From Planctomycetota bacterium (lineage in GTDB: Bacteria > Planctomycetota > Planctomycetia > Pirellulales > Pirellulaceae): a stretch of DNA of 64,000 nucleotides. The stretch lies in NCBI GenBank assembly GCA_014238905.1, contig JABAAE010000004.1, positions 289,839 to 353,838 of the forward strand. The letters run 5' to 3'. This document shows, piece after piece, positions 55,586 through 64,000 of this stretch (position 1 is its first letter; every line of letters begins with the position of its first letter). Under the pieces are notes generated by a model. That model saw only the letters and a list, made by a program, of their open reading frames with translations, did not search any database and was not told the origin of the DNA. Position numbers and translations under genes: made by a program.

Positions 55586-58243
55586 ATGACTACACAAACA
55601 ACTTTATTGGCGACCTGGAAGTCCATCACCTTGATCGCGTTTCTGGGGCTGTTTTTTTCAACAATACAAGCTGAGGAATACTATCTCATCCCGGTCGAAA
55701 AGCTCGTCCCCGACTATCAACCAAGCTCCAATGCAAAACCGCCGTTAGACCTATTTCCGTACGCCAATACGGAAATAGGGACAAAGGCCTGGGTCTGCCC
55801 TACTAGCAAGTCAGCATCGATTGAAGGTCAATTCAGTTGGCAATTAGCAATCAGTTCACCAAGGCCATTGGAACAGGTTACCGGCACAATCTACCTACCA
55901 GATCCAACCAGAGCTCGCCTTTCGAAGAAGTCGATCAACCTCCCAACGCAGGCCTACGCGGTTAACCAAACCCAGTTTTACCGGGCGCTCGAAGTCTACT
56001 ATGCCCGCCTTCAGTCCATCAATGTAAATGGGCAGTTTTGGTTTCGAGATCGATTGTCACATGCTTTACGCATCCAGGGGAAATCCCTTCAGCCAACCTC
56101 ACTCCAGGCTCCAAATCGCCAAAACCGGTCAGATCGCATGCTGGATATCTTTTCCGGCTCACAGGCTCTAGAAGAAAACCTTCAGTTGAACCGGGACCTC
56201 ATTGCACCGCAAAAATACGGGGTAGCGAACGTTGATGTATCCGGAATTGAAGGAATCACGATTAAAGAATTCAATTTCAAGGAGTTGCTTCAGGGGTCCG
56301 CCCCAAAACTCGATTCATTGGGCAACATTATCCCTTATGACCAACATGTTGTCTTTCTGCACTCGGTGAACAGCGTTACCGAGGTGTTAAAGGAAACCGA
56401 AGATTTATTTGCTCCAGTTTTCAACGCTCTTGCATTCAACACCGTCGATAACGCAGTGATTCCGCATTATCTACGTCAAATGAATCTCGATTTTGAAGGG
56501 ATCTCCAAACAGAAAATTGCTGGTGAGATTCGCGAAATCGCCATCACCGGTTCAGACCCCTACTCTCATCTGGGAACCGACATGGGGATCATCCTTGAGT
56601 TGGCCAATGAATCCAACGCCAAGCTACTGGCCGATCTCGTATTGTTTGATTCATTCAAAGACAAAGTCAAACCCATTGATGGGATACCTCAATCAGGTTG
56701 GTATGCCACGATGGATCGGAGAATTTCAATCTACCTGTTTTACGACAACAACCGCGTCTGGATTTCCAATTCTCCCCATCAAATTCGGTACTTGAAAAAG
56801 TGCCATGATGGTGGCGTCCCTCCATTAACCGGCCTTGATGAATTTCAGTTTTTCCGCCAGCGTTATCAACTCGATGGTGAAGAAACAGCGTTCGCCTTCA
56901 TGTCCGATGCAGCCATTCGTCGTTGGTGTGGACCACAATGGCGAATCACCCAATCCCGACGGCGGCGAGTCGCAACTTATCTCAACCTCTTGCAGGCAAA
57001 GCACCTCGGGGAATGCCTCGCCATGGATGAGAATGCATCCCTGGCTTTGGATGCCTCGCCAGCCATGTCAAAAAAGTTGGGCAAGCTTTCCCTAACCCGC
57101 AATGGAGTGCATTCAGAATATTATGGGACAACAGCCTTCATGACGCCAATTTCCGAACTCAACATCCAAAAAGTCACCGCTGATGAAAATCGGGCCTATG
57201 TTCGATGGCGAAATGGCTACCAACGAAACTGGAGCGGTGCCTTCGATCCAATCGGAGTCCAATTGAAAATTAGAAATAAAGAAATCTCTGCCGACATAAC
57301 CATTATCCCGTTGATTCTATCTTCGGCTTACAGGGTGTTTCACAATGAGATTGCCTTCGCAGAAAATTCTGGTGACCGACATTCAAACTCACTGTTTCAC
57401 CTTATTTTCAACCTCCGCTCGGATTTCATTTTGGGTCCAATTTTTAAGAATATGGTCCATGCCGAAATTTACCTCGACAACGATCCAAAATTATGGAAAG
57501 ACTTTTCAAACGCAGCAGATGCCTTGCGGTATTTCGAGAAAGAAATTGGGAGAATACCACTTGCTTTGGCATTTTCGTTTCAAGACGCCAAAAGCATGGC
57601 CAATTTTCGGAGCTCGACCTTATCTTTTTTTTCGGATCCCGAATCTAAACCGCAAGATCTATTGTGGCAGGGTATTCAATATTCAAAACACGGAATAAAA
57701 GAAGCTGTATCTCGAGCCGAAGATGCGCATTTTTACACCCTCGAGGTGGAATCCAAAATCCTGTTTTCGGTCAGCGAAAAAATCATAAAGGAGGCAATCG
57801 ATCGTTTACAAAAACGCAAGACCGACCCCGATTTCCAGACCGTACGCCCCTGGGACGGACGACACCTGGCGATTCAGACCAATGCAAACGCTTTTAGAGC
57901 ATTTGAGGCGATTGCGATTCGACATCTACAAACGGAAATGCGTGACGCAACGTGGCGTAATTTCCCCATTCTACTGGAGTGGAAAAGATTTTTCCCAGAC
58001 GAAGATCCTCTGGAATTCCATCGTCGATTTTGGAAACAAACATTTCTTTGCGCTGGTGGGGGAGAAATATTCTGGGACGAATCAAACAACACCCCCGCTT
58101 CAACGGTTTTTGGCAGTCCAGCACAACCACGCCCTCTCACTTCGACGCATTCTCCATTGGAAAACATCCAACAGTTCGATGCAGGTTTCACGTTTGAGAA
58201 TGACGGATTGCGAGGAACAATAAAACTGAAGCGAAAAAAATGA
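55586..58243 (+). CDS. Large exported protein of unknown function
   Basis: I place the start at ATG 55586, with GGAGG about 10 nt upstream, giving a signal peptide (TTLLATWKSITLIAFLGLFFSTIQA); the frame is open back to 55469. The 885-residue product is soluble outside the cytoplasm: no transmembrane segments follow the signal, there are few Cys and no enzyme motif I know. It mixes beta-rich and helical stretches, and two parts look alike (ALAFNTVDNAVIPHYLRQM and ALRYFEKEIGRIPLALAFSF). I do not recognise a family; a DUF3352-like relation is only a weak impression. It converges with the S46 peptidase gene over a strong terminator. Confidence 0.75.
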   Translation: MTTQTTLLATWKSITLIAFLGLFFSTIQAEEYYLIPVEKLVPDYQPSSNAKPPLDLFPYANTEIGTKAWVCPTSKSASIEGQFSWQLAISSPRPLEQVTGTIYLPDPTRARLSKKSINLPTQAYAVNQTQFYRALEVYYARLQSINVNGQFWFRDRLSHALRIQGKSLQPTSLQAPNRQNRSDRMLDIFSGSQALEENLQLNRDLIAPQKYGVANVDVSGIEGITIKEFNFKELLQGSAPKLDSLGNIIPYDQHVVFLHSVNSVTEVLKETEDLFAPVFNALAFNTVDNAVIPHYLRQMNLDFEGISKQKIAGEIREIAITGSDPYSHLGTDMGIILELANESNAKLLADLVLFDSFKDKVKPIDGIPQSGWYATMDRRISIYLFYDNNRVWISNSPHQIRYLKKCHDGGVPPLTGLDEFQFFRQRYQLDGEETAFAFMSDAAIRRWCGPQWRITQSRRRRVATYLNLLQAKHLGECLAMDENASLALDASPAMSKKLGKLSLTRNGVHSEYYGTTAFMTPISELNIQKVTADENRAYVRWRNGYQRNWSGAFDPIGVQLKIRNKEISADITIIPLILSSAYRVFHNEIAFAENSGDRHSNSLFHLIFNLRSDFILGPIFKNMVHAEIYLDNDPKLWKDFSNAADALRYFEKEIGRIPLALAFSFQDAKSMANFRSSTLSFFSDPESKPQDLLWQGIQYSKHGIKEAVSRAEDAHFYTLEVESKILFSVSEKIIKEAIDRLQKRKTDPDFQTVRPWDGRHLAIQTNANAFRAFEAIAIRHLQTEMRDATWRNFPILLEWKRFFPDEDPLEFHRRFWKQTFLCAGGGEIFWDESNNTPASTVFGSPAQPRPLTSTHSPLENIQQFDAGFTFENDGLRGTIKLKRKK

Positions 58244-58252
58244 TGGCAAAAA

Positions 58253-58277
58253 AAGCCGGTGCAAAACGCACCGGCTT
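58253..58277. terminator. Bidirectional Rho-independent terminator
   Basis: AAGCCGGTGC (58253-58262) pairs perfectly with GCACCGGCTT (58268-58277) around AAAAC. An A-run precedes it (a T-run on the minus strand) and CTGTCTTT follows, so it can end both the 885-residue protein gene and the convergent S46 peptidase gene. Confidence 0.9.
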
Positions 58278-58302
58278 CTGTCTTTAAGACCCACTCCCGA
58301 CG

Positions 58303-60372
58303 CTATCTGCCAAGTTCATTTACAATACGCTCAGCACCATAAATGTATTTCATTGCATCACGGATGAAATTGGAATGTACGCTTACCGACCGAGCCTGTT
58401 TCTCGGAATAAAAATAATCGCCAGTCAATGATTGAATATTCCCGTCAAAAATTAACCCAACGACTTCCAACTCCTTGTTGATAACCGGGCTACCCGAGTT
58501 ACCTCCGATGATGTCAGTGGTGTTAACAAAATTGGCAGGAGTCTTTAGATCAAGAGCCTCTTTGGCAGCATGATAGGTTGCTGGCAATTTGTAGTCGCCC
58601 TTGGCCCCATGCGATTTCTCATGCTCAAACGCGCCGGCGAGATCGGTCATTGCTGGAATGTTCTTACCATTTTCCATGTATCCCTTCACCGGACCAAAAG
58701 CCAAACGCAGCGTGAACGTGGCATCTGGGTAGGTGGACGTACCTTGTGTGGCAAAGATCGCCTTGGCAATCTTCGCGTAAGCCTGCTGTTCCATTTCAGA
58801 AAGTTCGTCCGCCGCAGCCATCTCTTTGCGAACCTCTTCGTCCACCAGAACCGCCAGATGAATCATGGGGTCATTGGTCATCGATATTCCGGATTTACCC
58901 TGTTTTACAAGCTCTTTCCTGAAGTCCACGTCCATGAGCTTTGTTCCGCTGACCATCGCCGCCGCCCGATCATTGGGACTGAGTCGTTTCAAGATTTTTC
59001 GGCAAAGCGGGTCACCCGCCCCTCTCATTTCACACATCCGACCGATCAAATCTCCAAGGATGGCCTGTTCGAGGTCAGGATAAATTGGTGCTGGGGAGAA
59101 CAATTGTTGCTCCAATGAAGCCCTAGCCGAATCACGATAAGCGGGTAACCGTTCGGCATTAGGTTTTTCATTCTCGGCTGCCAATTGGACGATTTGTTGC
59201 GCGATCGTGAACAACTTGGTTCTTAACGAAATCCCTCGTTTCATGGATTGAATTCGTTTTTTCTGAACACTGCTGATCGTTTCCCAGGCGTCTGCCAAAT
59301 TCGCTAGATCGGGGTCCGCTTTGACCTTGGCTATCATTTCTTTTTCAGATTTTAACTTGGCCCACATATTCGACGGATCCTGCAAGCCCTGAATTTTTCC
59401 CAGATACGCTTTGCGGGCGTTTTGAATGCCAAACAAATTGTCTTGGGCACGTCTTTTGGCTTCGTCACTTTCCAAACCAAACTGCTGCAACAAAACCTCC
59501 CTACGGCGAATAAAGTCGAGGACAAAAGGAAGCCGATGATCCCGCTGATAACGAAGTGCTGCATGGGTCAAAATCCGACTGGTGCGGCCAGGATTACCGG
59601 CTACGAATGTCAACTCTTCTTCATCCGCACCATTTTTGGACCATTTAAAAAAGTGGGGAGTCTTGGCCGGCTGTCCGTCCTCATAAACTCGGAACATGGT
59701 GACATCCAGACAAAACCTTGGGTACTCAAAGTTATCGGCGTCACCACCGAAAAATGCCGCGGCAGCCTCCGGGGCCCAGACCAATCGGACATCGGTGTAA
59801 ACCTTGTATTGGTAAAGATGGTACTTACCACCGCCGTAGAGCGTAACAACATCCGATCGAAGGCCAGATTTTTCTCCAGCTTCTTTTTCAATCGTCGCAA
59901 TGACTGCCCGTCGTGCTGCGGCAGCATCACTTGAAGACATCCCTGCCTTGACGGCATCGTTGACCCGCTTGGTGACATCTTCAATGTTGACCAATTGGTT
60001 CAATTCAAGGTCCGGTGCTTTTAGCTCGGCCTCGAGGTTCTTTGCAAGGAATCCATCTGCTGCGTAATTATTTTCCTTGGTAGACAACTTGTATAAAGTG
60101 TCCGAGGCGACATGGTGATTGGTCATCACCAGGCCATTGCTTGAAACAAACGAAGCTGATCCACCAACATTGAATCTTACACAGGACTTCATCACATGCT
60201 CGGACCACTTCTCTGTCGGAACAAATCCATACTTCTTTTTCAGAGCGTCCTTGGGCAGGTTGTTAAACAACCACATCCCTTCGTCAGCACATAAATCACT
60301 TACCCTGCCCAGGCATCCCGTCAGCAGAAAGACCGCCAAGATGATAATTCGACGAGTCAATGTGGTTTTCAT
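58303..60372 (-). CDS. S46 dipeptidyl-peptidase, DPP7-type, lipoprotein or exported
   Basis: The 689-residue protein has an N-terminal signal with a possible lipobox (LLTGC, Cys20). It is a two-domain S46 peptidase: the chymotrypsin-like halves carry His in TNHH (H86/H87) and Ser626 in GGNSGSP. The P1-specificity residue, 18 positions after the nucleophile in the Porphyromonas enzymes, is Gly here (IFDGN), as in DPP7, rather than the Arg of DPP11, so it should prefer hydrophobic residues at P1, not Asp or Glu. Its role is release of dipeptides outside the cytoplasm. The family is best known in Bacteroidota. It is divergent from polA. Confidence 0.92.
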   Translation of the reverse strand: MKTTLTRRIIILAVFLLTGCLGRVSDLCADEGMWLFNNLPKDALKKKYGFVPTEKWSEHVMKSCVRFNVGGSASFVSSNGLVMTNHHVASDTLYKLSTKENNYAADGFLAKNLEAELKAPDLELNQLVNIEDVTKRVNDAVKAGMSSSDAAAARRAVIATIEKEAGEKSGLRSDVVTLYGGGKYHLYQYKVYTDVRLVWAPEAAAAFFGGDADNFEYPRFCLDVTMFRVYEDGQPAKTPHFFKWSKNGADEEELTFVAGNPGRTSRILTHAALRYQRDHRLPFVLDFIRRREVLLQQFGLESDEAKRRAQDNLFGIQNARKAYLGKIQGLQDPSNMWAKLKSEKEMIAKVKADPDLANLADAWETISSVQKKRIQSMKRGISLRTKLFTIAQQIVQLAAENEKPNAERLPAYRDSARASLEQQLFSPAPIYPDLEQAILGDLIGRMCEMRGAGDPLCRKILKRLSPNDRAAAMVSGTKLMDVDFRKELVKQGKSGISMTNDPMIHLAVLVDEEVRKEMAAADELSEMEQQAYAKIAKAIFATQGTSTYPDATFTLRLAFGPVKGYMENGKNIPAMTDLAGAFEHEKSHGAKGDYKLPATYHAAKEALDLKTPANFVNTTDIIGGNSGSPVINKELEVVGLIFDGNIQSLTGDYFYSEKQARSVSVHSNFIRDAMKYIYGAERIVNELGR

Positions 60373-60690
60373 AAAATTTCCTTTGGCTTGGAACAGGCAC
60401 TGTCTTCTTGCGGAGCAAAGTTGGCCCGAAAACAGGGACTGATAAATCGGTTAAATTCAACGGATTGCATGGAGAAAGTCTCCGTGGACCTATTGATGTT
60501 CCAACGATTACCCACGTTCGTCAAGCATGCGAATTGACAATCCAGGCAACGGTCTCCGGAGGGACATATCTCCCGGAAGTTTGTTGAGGTATCCTCATGG
60601 GTTGGAAAACCCCATATTCATGCCCGATTCGGTGACCTCTGCCGTGTCATTTCGGCAAACTCTTGTCTGAGTTTTTCTCATTGGATAGAG
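60373..60690. other. Divergent intergenic region
   Basis: This 318-bp gap lies between the S46 peptidase (minus) and polA (plus). Short stems such as TGAGG-TAT-CCTCA are seen near 60594, with nothing stronger. No gene is supported. Confidence 0.4.
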
Positions 60691-63477
60691 ATGTTCGATT
60701 CTGAAAAAAAATTATTTTTACTGGATGGCATGGCGCTAACCTACCGTGCTCATTTTGCGTTGATTCGCAGCCCTCAATACAACACCGATGGACTTTGTAC
60801 ATCCGCCGTTATGGGAATGGCCAACACCCTTCTCGATTTAATCAATCGGCACCAGCCGACGCACCTCGCCTGCGTTTTTGACACCTCCGAACCCACCAGC
60901 CGTCACAAGGAGTTTCCTGCCTACAAGGCTCAACGGGATGCACTTCCCGAAGACATTGCACTACAACTGCCGTTTATTGAGAGGCTATTGGCCGGTTTCA
61001 GAATTCCAGTCATCAAGTTGCCAGGGTACGAAGCGGATGACATCATCGGCACACTTTCTGTGGAAGCTGAGAAAAACGGATTTCAGACTTGGATGGTAAC
61101 CCCAGACAAGGATTACGACCAACTGGTCACCGAGAATGTGTTCGTCCTGCGTCCCGGTCGCAAAGGCAGTGAACAAGTGGAAATTGGCGTTGCTGAGGTA
61201 CTTGAAAAATGGCAAATCAAGCGCATCGAGCAGGTCATCGATATCCTCGGATTGATGGGAGATGCGAGCGATAACATCCCAGGAATTCCCGGCATTGGTC
61301 CCAAAACAGCTCAAAAGTTGATCGCAACGTATGACAGTGTTGAACAGTTGCTGGACAACGCGGACCAACTGAAAGGTAAGCAAAAAGAGCGAGTTCAGCA
61401 GAACAATGACCAGGCTCTCCTCTCCAAACGGCTGGTGACCATTCAGCTTGACGTTCCTCACGACGTGCGACTAGACGAATTAAAATGCCAACCCCGTGAC
61501 GATGACAAGCTCAAGCAGCTATTCATGGAAATGGAATTTGAATCTTTGGGAAAGCGTCTATTTGGAAAATCATATTCTTCGGCATCCTCACGACAGGCAA
61601 AAATCCGTGAGAAACGAGAAAAGGAAATCCAAGGCGAATTGTTTGGCGAAGTTCAGGTCACGGAAAAATCACTGAAAAACGTCCCACATCGATACACCAT
61701 TATCAAAACCGAATCCGAGCGTCAGGAACTCCTTGATACCCTGCTGCAGCAGAAATCAGTTTGCTTTGATACGGAAACCACTGGACTGGATCCTCGAGAA
61801 GCAACCCCTCTTGGAATCGCATTTTCTTACCAACCCCACGTCGCATCTTACGTGGTCTGTCCTGAAAATCAGGAACAGGCCGCTGCCGTACTCGACCAAT
61901 TCCGTCCTCTTTTTGAATCAAAAACAATTGAGAAAATCGGGCACAATCTTAAGTACGATGTATCGGTTTTGAAGTGGCGGGGAATCCAGGTCTGCGGCCC
62001 CTTATTTGATACGATGCTTGCGCATTCCATGAAGGAACCGGAAATGCGTCACGGTCTCGATTACCTTGCAAAACTGTATCTGGGCTATAGCCCTATCTCG
62101 ATTACCGATCTGATTGGAAAAAAAGACGATCAACAAATTTCCCTTTTGGAAGTTCCATTGGAAAAAGTCGTGGAGTATGCCTGTGAAGATGCTGACGTCA
62201 CATTTCAAGTCGCGGAAATTGTTCGGGCCGACATTGAAAAGCAGGGTGTCAGTGAAGTCTGCAATCAGGTCGAATGCCCTCTGGTTCCGGTCTTGGTCGA
62301 CATGGAATACGAGGGAATTCGCCTGGATGTCAAATCCCTGGAAAAATATTCCATCCAGCTAGAGGATGAAATTGACTCGCTGAGAAAATCAATTTTCGAG
62401 GCTGCCGGGCATGAATTCAATATCGAATCCCCCAAACAGCTGGGAGTCGTTCTTTTTGACGAACTCCAGCTTGAAGTAAATCCGAAGAAAACCGCTACCG
62501 GCCAATACTCGACGCGAGAATCCGAACTCGTCCGACTCTCTGGAAAACACAAGGTCATCAGTGATGTCCTCGAATTTCGAAACGCCGTCAAGCTAAAGTC
62601 AGTCTACGTCGATCAACTACCCGGGCATGTTCACCCAAGAACGGGCCGTTTACATACCCATTATCTTCAGACCTGGACCGCGACTGGTCGCATGCAATCT
62701 AATTCGCCCAACCTGCAAACGATTCCGATTCGGAAACAGCGGGGCAAGGAGATTCGGGCGGCATTTGTAGCGCGTGACGATGACCACCTTTTGCTTGCAG
62801 CGGATTACTCCCAGATTGAATTGAGGGTGATGGCAGAACTAAGCGGTGATGCCGGTATGTTGGATGCGTTTCAAAATGAAATTGATATCCATCGAGTGAC
62901 CGCATCCAAGGTCTACAAGGTCGCACTGGAGGAAGTCACCAGGGAAATGCGTGACAAGGCCAAGACCGTCAACTTCGGAATCATCTATGGCATTTCGGCA
63001 TTTGGACTACAGCAACGATTGAACATACCGCGTCAGGAGGCAAATGACCTGATTGAAAACTATTTTGAAAAATACCCCGGGGTAAGAAAATACATCGACG
63101 AGACGATTAGTTTTGCAAAAGAAAATGGATTTGTTCAAACGCAAACCGGTCGCCGCAGGTATCTGCGAGATATCAATTCGCGAAGTCGATCTCTCGCCAA
63201 CGCTGCCGAGCGATTAGCCATGAACAGTCCCATTCAGGGAACGGCTGCCGACATGTTGAAACTGGCAATGATCAAGGTCCATCAGGTGCTGGATAAACAT
63301 CAGCTGCAAACAAAAATGCTGCTCACCGTTCACGATGAGTTGGTCTTTGACATGCCAAAAAACGAAGAAGAGAAGGTCAAGCCCCTCATTTCCCAAGCGA
63401 TGCAAAATGCATTACCCATGTCTGTTCCAATCGTGGTGGAAATGGGAGTGGGCGAGAATTGGCTGAAGGCACATTAA
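60691..63477 (+). CDS. polA: DNA polymerase I
   Basis: The 928-residue protein starts at ATG 60691 with a weak GATAGAG upstream. The 5'-3' exonuclease domain (about 1-290) begins FLLDGMALTYRAHFAL and contains GYEADDIIGTLS, TPDKDYDQL and DNIPGIPGIGPKTA. The 3'-5' exonuclease is intact: D360-x-E362 in CFDTETTGLDP, and DTMLAHSM and YACEDADVT follow. The polymerase domain has TGRMQSNSPNLQTIPIR, motif A DYSQIELR (D705), motif B RDKAKTVNFGIIYG and motif C VHDELVFD (D882). It fills gaps and removes primers during replication and repair. The stop codon lies inside the first copy of a downstream repeat. Confidence 0.97.
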   Translation: MFDSEKKLFLLDGMALTYRAHFALIRSPQYNTDGLCTSAVMGMANTLLDLINRHQPTHLACVFDTSEPTSRHKEFPAYKAQRDALPEDIALQLPFIERLLAGFRIPVIKLPGYEADDIIGTLSVEAEKNGFQTWMVTPDKDYDQLVTENVFVLRPGRKGSEQVEIGVAEVLEKWQIKRIEQVIDILGLMGDASDNIPGIPGIGPKTAQKLIATYDSVEQLLDNADQLKGKQKERVQQNNDQALLSKRLVTIQLDVPHDVRLDELKCQPRDDDKLKQLFMEMEFESLGKRLFGKSYSSASSRQAKIREKREKEIQGELFGEVQVTEKSLKNVPHRYTIIKTESERQELLDTLLQQKSVCFDTETTGLDPREATPLGIAFSYQPHVASYVVCPENQEQAAAVLDQFRPLFESKTIEKIGHNLKYDVSVLKWRGIQVCGPLFDTMLAHSMKEPEMRHGLDYLAKLYLGYSPISITDLIGKKDDQQISLLEVPLEKVVEYACEDADVTFQVAEIVRADIEKQGVSEVCNQVECPLVPVLVDMEYEGIRLDVKSLEKYSIQLEDEIDSLRKSIFEAAGHEFNIESPKQLGVVLFDELQLEVNPKKTATGQYSTRESELVRLSGKHKVISDVLEFRNAVKLKSVYVDQLPGHVHPRTGRLHTHYLQTWTATGRMQSNSPNLQTIPIRKQRGKEIRAAFVARDDDHLLLAADYSQIELRVMAELSGDAGMLDAFQNEIDIHRVTASKVYKVALEEVTREMRDKAKTVNFGIIYGISAFGLQQRLNIPRQEANDLIENYFEKYPGVRKYIDETISFAKENGFVQTQTGRRRYLRDINSRSRSLANAAERLAMNSPIQGTAADMLKLAMIKVHQVLDKHQLQTKMLLTVHDELVFDMPKNEEEKVKPLISQAMQNALPMSVPIVVEMGVGENWLKAH

Positions 63478-63535
63478 TTCCCCAATCGAGAATTCCCCAA
63501 TCGAGAATTCCCCAATCGAGAATTCCCCAATCGAG
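63476..63535. repeat. 4 x 15 bp perfect tandem repeat after polA
   Basis: Four identical head-to-tail copies of AATTCCCCAATCGAG occupy 63476-63490, 63491-63505, 63506-63520 and 63521-63535. The first copy overlaps the polA stop codon (TAA at 63475-63477) by two bases. Each unit contains the palindrome-like TCGAGAATTC join. It is the second 4 x 15 bp array in the window, unrelated in sequence to that at 14397-14456. Confidence 0.95.
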
Positions 63536-63906
63536 AATCGCCGAGAGAGGGTCCAGCCGAATTCAAACGATGCACTTACCGAGCGGCTCTCTCCGGTCGA
63601 TAGCTGGCAAGCGCAAGTCCTGCCTTCGGCCGCAGTGGTCTTTTGGAGGGGCACCAAAAAGAGACCGAAATCGTCTCGCTCTAATGACCTCTGGCCCGAC
63701 TGACCAGCCGAAGGAGACCGCAGGTAAAGCTGAGCGAATCTCACTGATCTGGTACAGCCAAGCCCCGTCAGCCCCTGGTCCTCGCCGTACATGATGCCCT
63801 TAAGACTAGGCGTTGGTTGACGAAACGGAACTTTTAATTAATCACTGAATCAGGACTACAGCAAGATGTCGACTTAAAACGGAGCTGCCCTGGTTTTCCC
63901 CTACAA
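63478..63906. other. Convergent intergenic region
   Basis: The 429-bp gap between polA and the convergent methyltransferase gene contains the 15-bp repeat array and then no recognisable element. A 126-codon minus-strand frame translates the repeat as FSIGE units and is an artefact of the array. Confidence 0.5.
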
Positions 63907-64000
63907 CTAGGCCCGCTGGCGGGCAACTTCAAAAGCCAGAACAGCGGCTGTCGCGGAAATATTCAAGCTATCCATTCCTTTTTTCATGGGAATGATCACC
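63907..64000 (-). CDS. SpoU/TrmH-family RNA 2'-O-methyltransferase, 5'-truncated
   Basis: Only the last 30 codons lie in the window, ending at TAG 63907-63909. They read IPMKKGMDSLNISATAAVLA then FEVARQRA. This is motif 3 of the SpoU family, which forms the trefoil-knot S-adenosylmethionine site (I-P-M-x-x-G-x-x-SLN-x-S), followed by the usual final helix. Family members methylate the ribose of 23S rRNA or tRNA (RlmB, TrmH). The exact target cannot be told from this fragment. It is convergent with polA. Confidence 0.88.
   Translation of the reverse strand, partial: VIIPMKKGMDSLNISATAAVLAFEVARQRA

Noticed and set aside
63412-63792. 126-codon minus-strand ORF with FSIGE repeats
   Set aside because: The repeat peptides are only the 15-bp array read in one frame, and the ORF overlaps the end of polA.

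Overview
The window looks like a piece of chromosome from a planctomycete (Planctomycetota, most likely a Pirellulaceae-type marine or aquatic organism), with roughly half G+C. The evidence is gene content: planctomycete cytochrome C / DUF1549 / DUF1553 proteins (two), DUF1501 proteins (two), a sulfatase, PQQ-like beta-propeller proteins (two), EF-hand secreted proteins, the characteristic double-module ABC-2 permease, and a large share of exported hydrolases and lipoproteins. I see no phage, insertion sequence, integrase, CRISPR array, rRNA or tRNA. About 40 genes are supported, and two are cut by the window edges.

Layout. 1-2353 (minus): an EF-hand protein followed by a truncated cytochrome-C/DUF1549 protein. 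2676-3134: RidA-like protein. 3286-6282 (minus): two adjacent paralogous DUF697 GTPases, the upstream one membrane-anchored. 6774-10817 (plus): ABC-2 permease and two CNNM/CBS proteins with overlapping ends, a tightly coupled operon. 10937-14140 (minus): a CehA/McbA-like metallohydrolase carrying EF-hands, and a Nudix hydrolase. 14548-15633: M50 site-2 protease preceded by a 4 x 15 bp repeat. 15704-18484: divergent SGNH hydrolase and TPR lipoprotein. 18502-20913 (minus): sialidase-like/esterase fusion. 21120-30659 (plus): degradation and secretion cluster of cytochrome-C/DUF1549/DUF1553, two DUF1501, a DPP4-type peptidase and an SGNH esterase. 31276-35244 (minus): sulfatase plus ankyrin/PQQ lipoprotein. 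35553-38546 (plus): MsrA lipoprotein and an M28/PA/PDZ aminopeptidase ending at a clear terminator. 38649-41804: a thioredoxin-fold-like lipoprotein, and divergently a LarA-like protein with a small TPR partner. 41838-44732 (minus): a flavin halogenase-like enzyme and a TIGR01777 epimerase fused to SRPBCC. 44788-46056: PQQ propeller protein. 46140-50948: housekeeping genes hemB and hisI, an FHA-GAF-PP2C phosphatase and a ROK kinase. 51154-55198: a very acidic protein and ileS. 55586-60372: an uncharacterised 885-residue exported protein and an S46 dipeptidyl-peptidase, convergent over a strong terminator. 60691-63477: polA, followed by a second 4 x 15 bp repeat. At the right edge lies the last 30 codons of a SpoU/TrmH RNA methyltransferase.

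The genes suggest a heterotroph scavenging sulfated and acylated polysaccharide and protein at its surface (sulfatase, SGNH and acetyl-xylan-esterase-like hydrolases, DPP4, DPP7-type S46 and M28 peptidases). The less ordinary items are the GTPase pair, the degenerate LarA-like gene with its TPR neighbour, the halogenase-like flavoprotein, the two 15-bp tandem repeats (one encoding a pentapeptide repeat), and several compact inverted repeats between genes. I found no convincing new multi-gene system; the GTPase pair is the best candidate.
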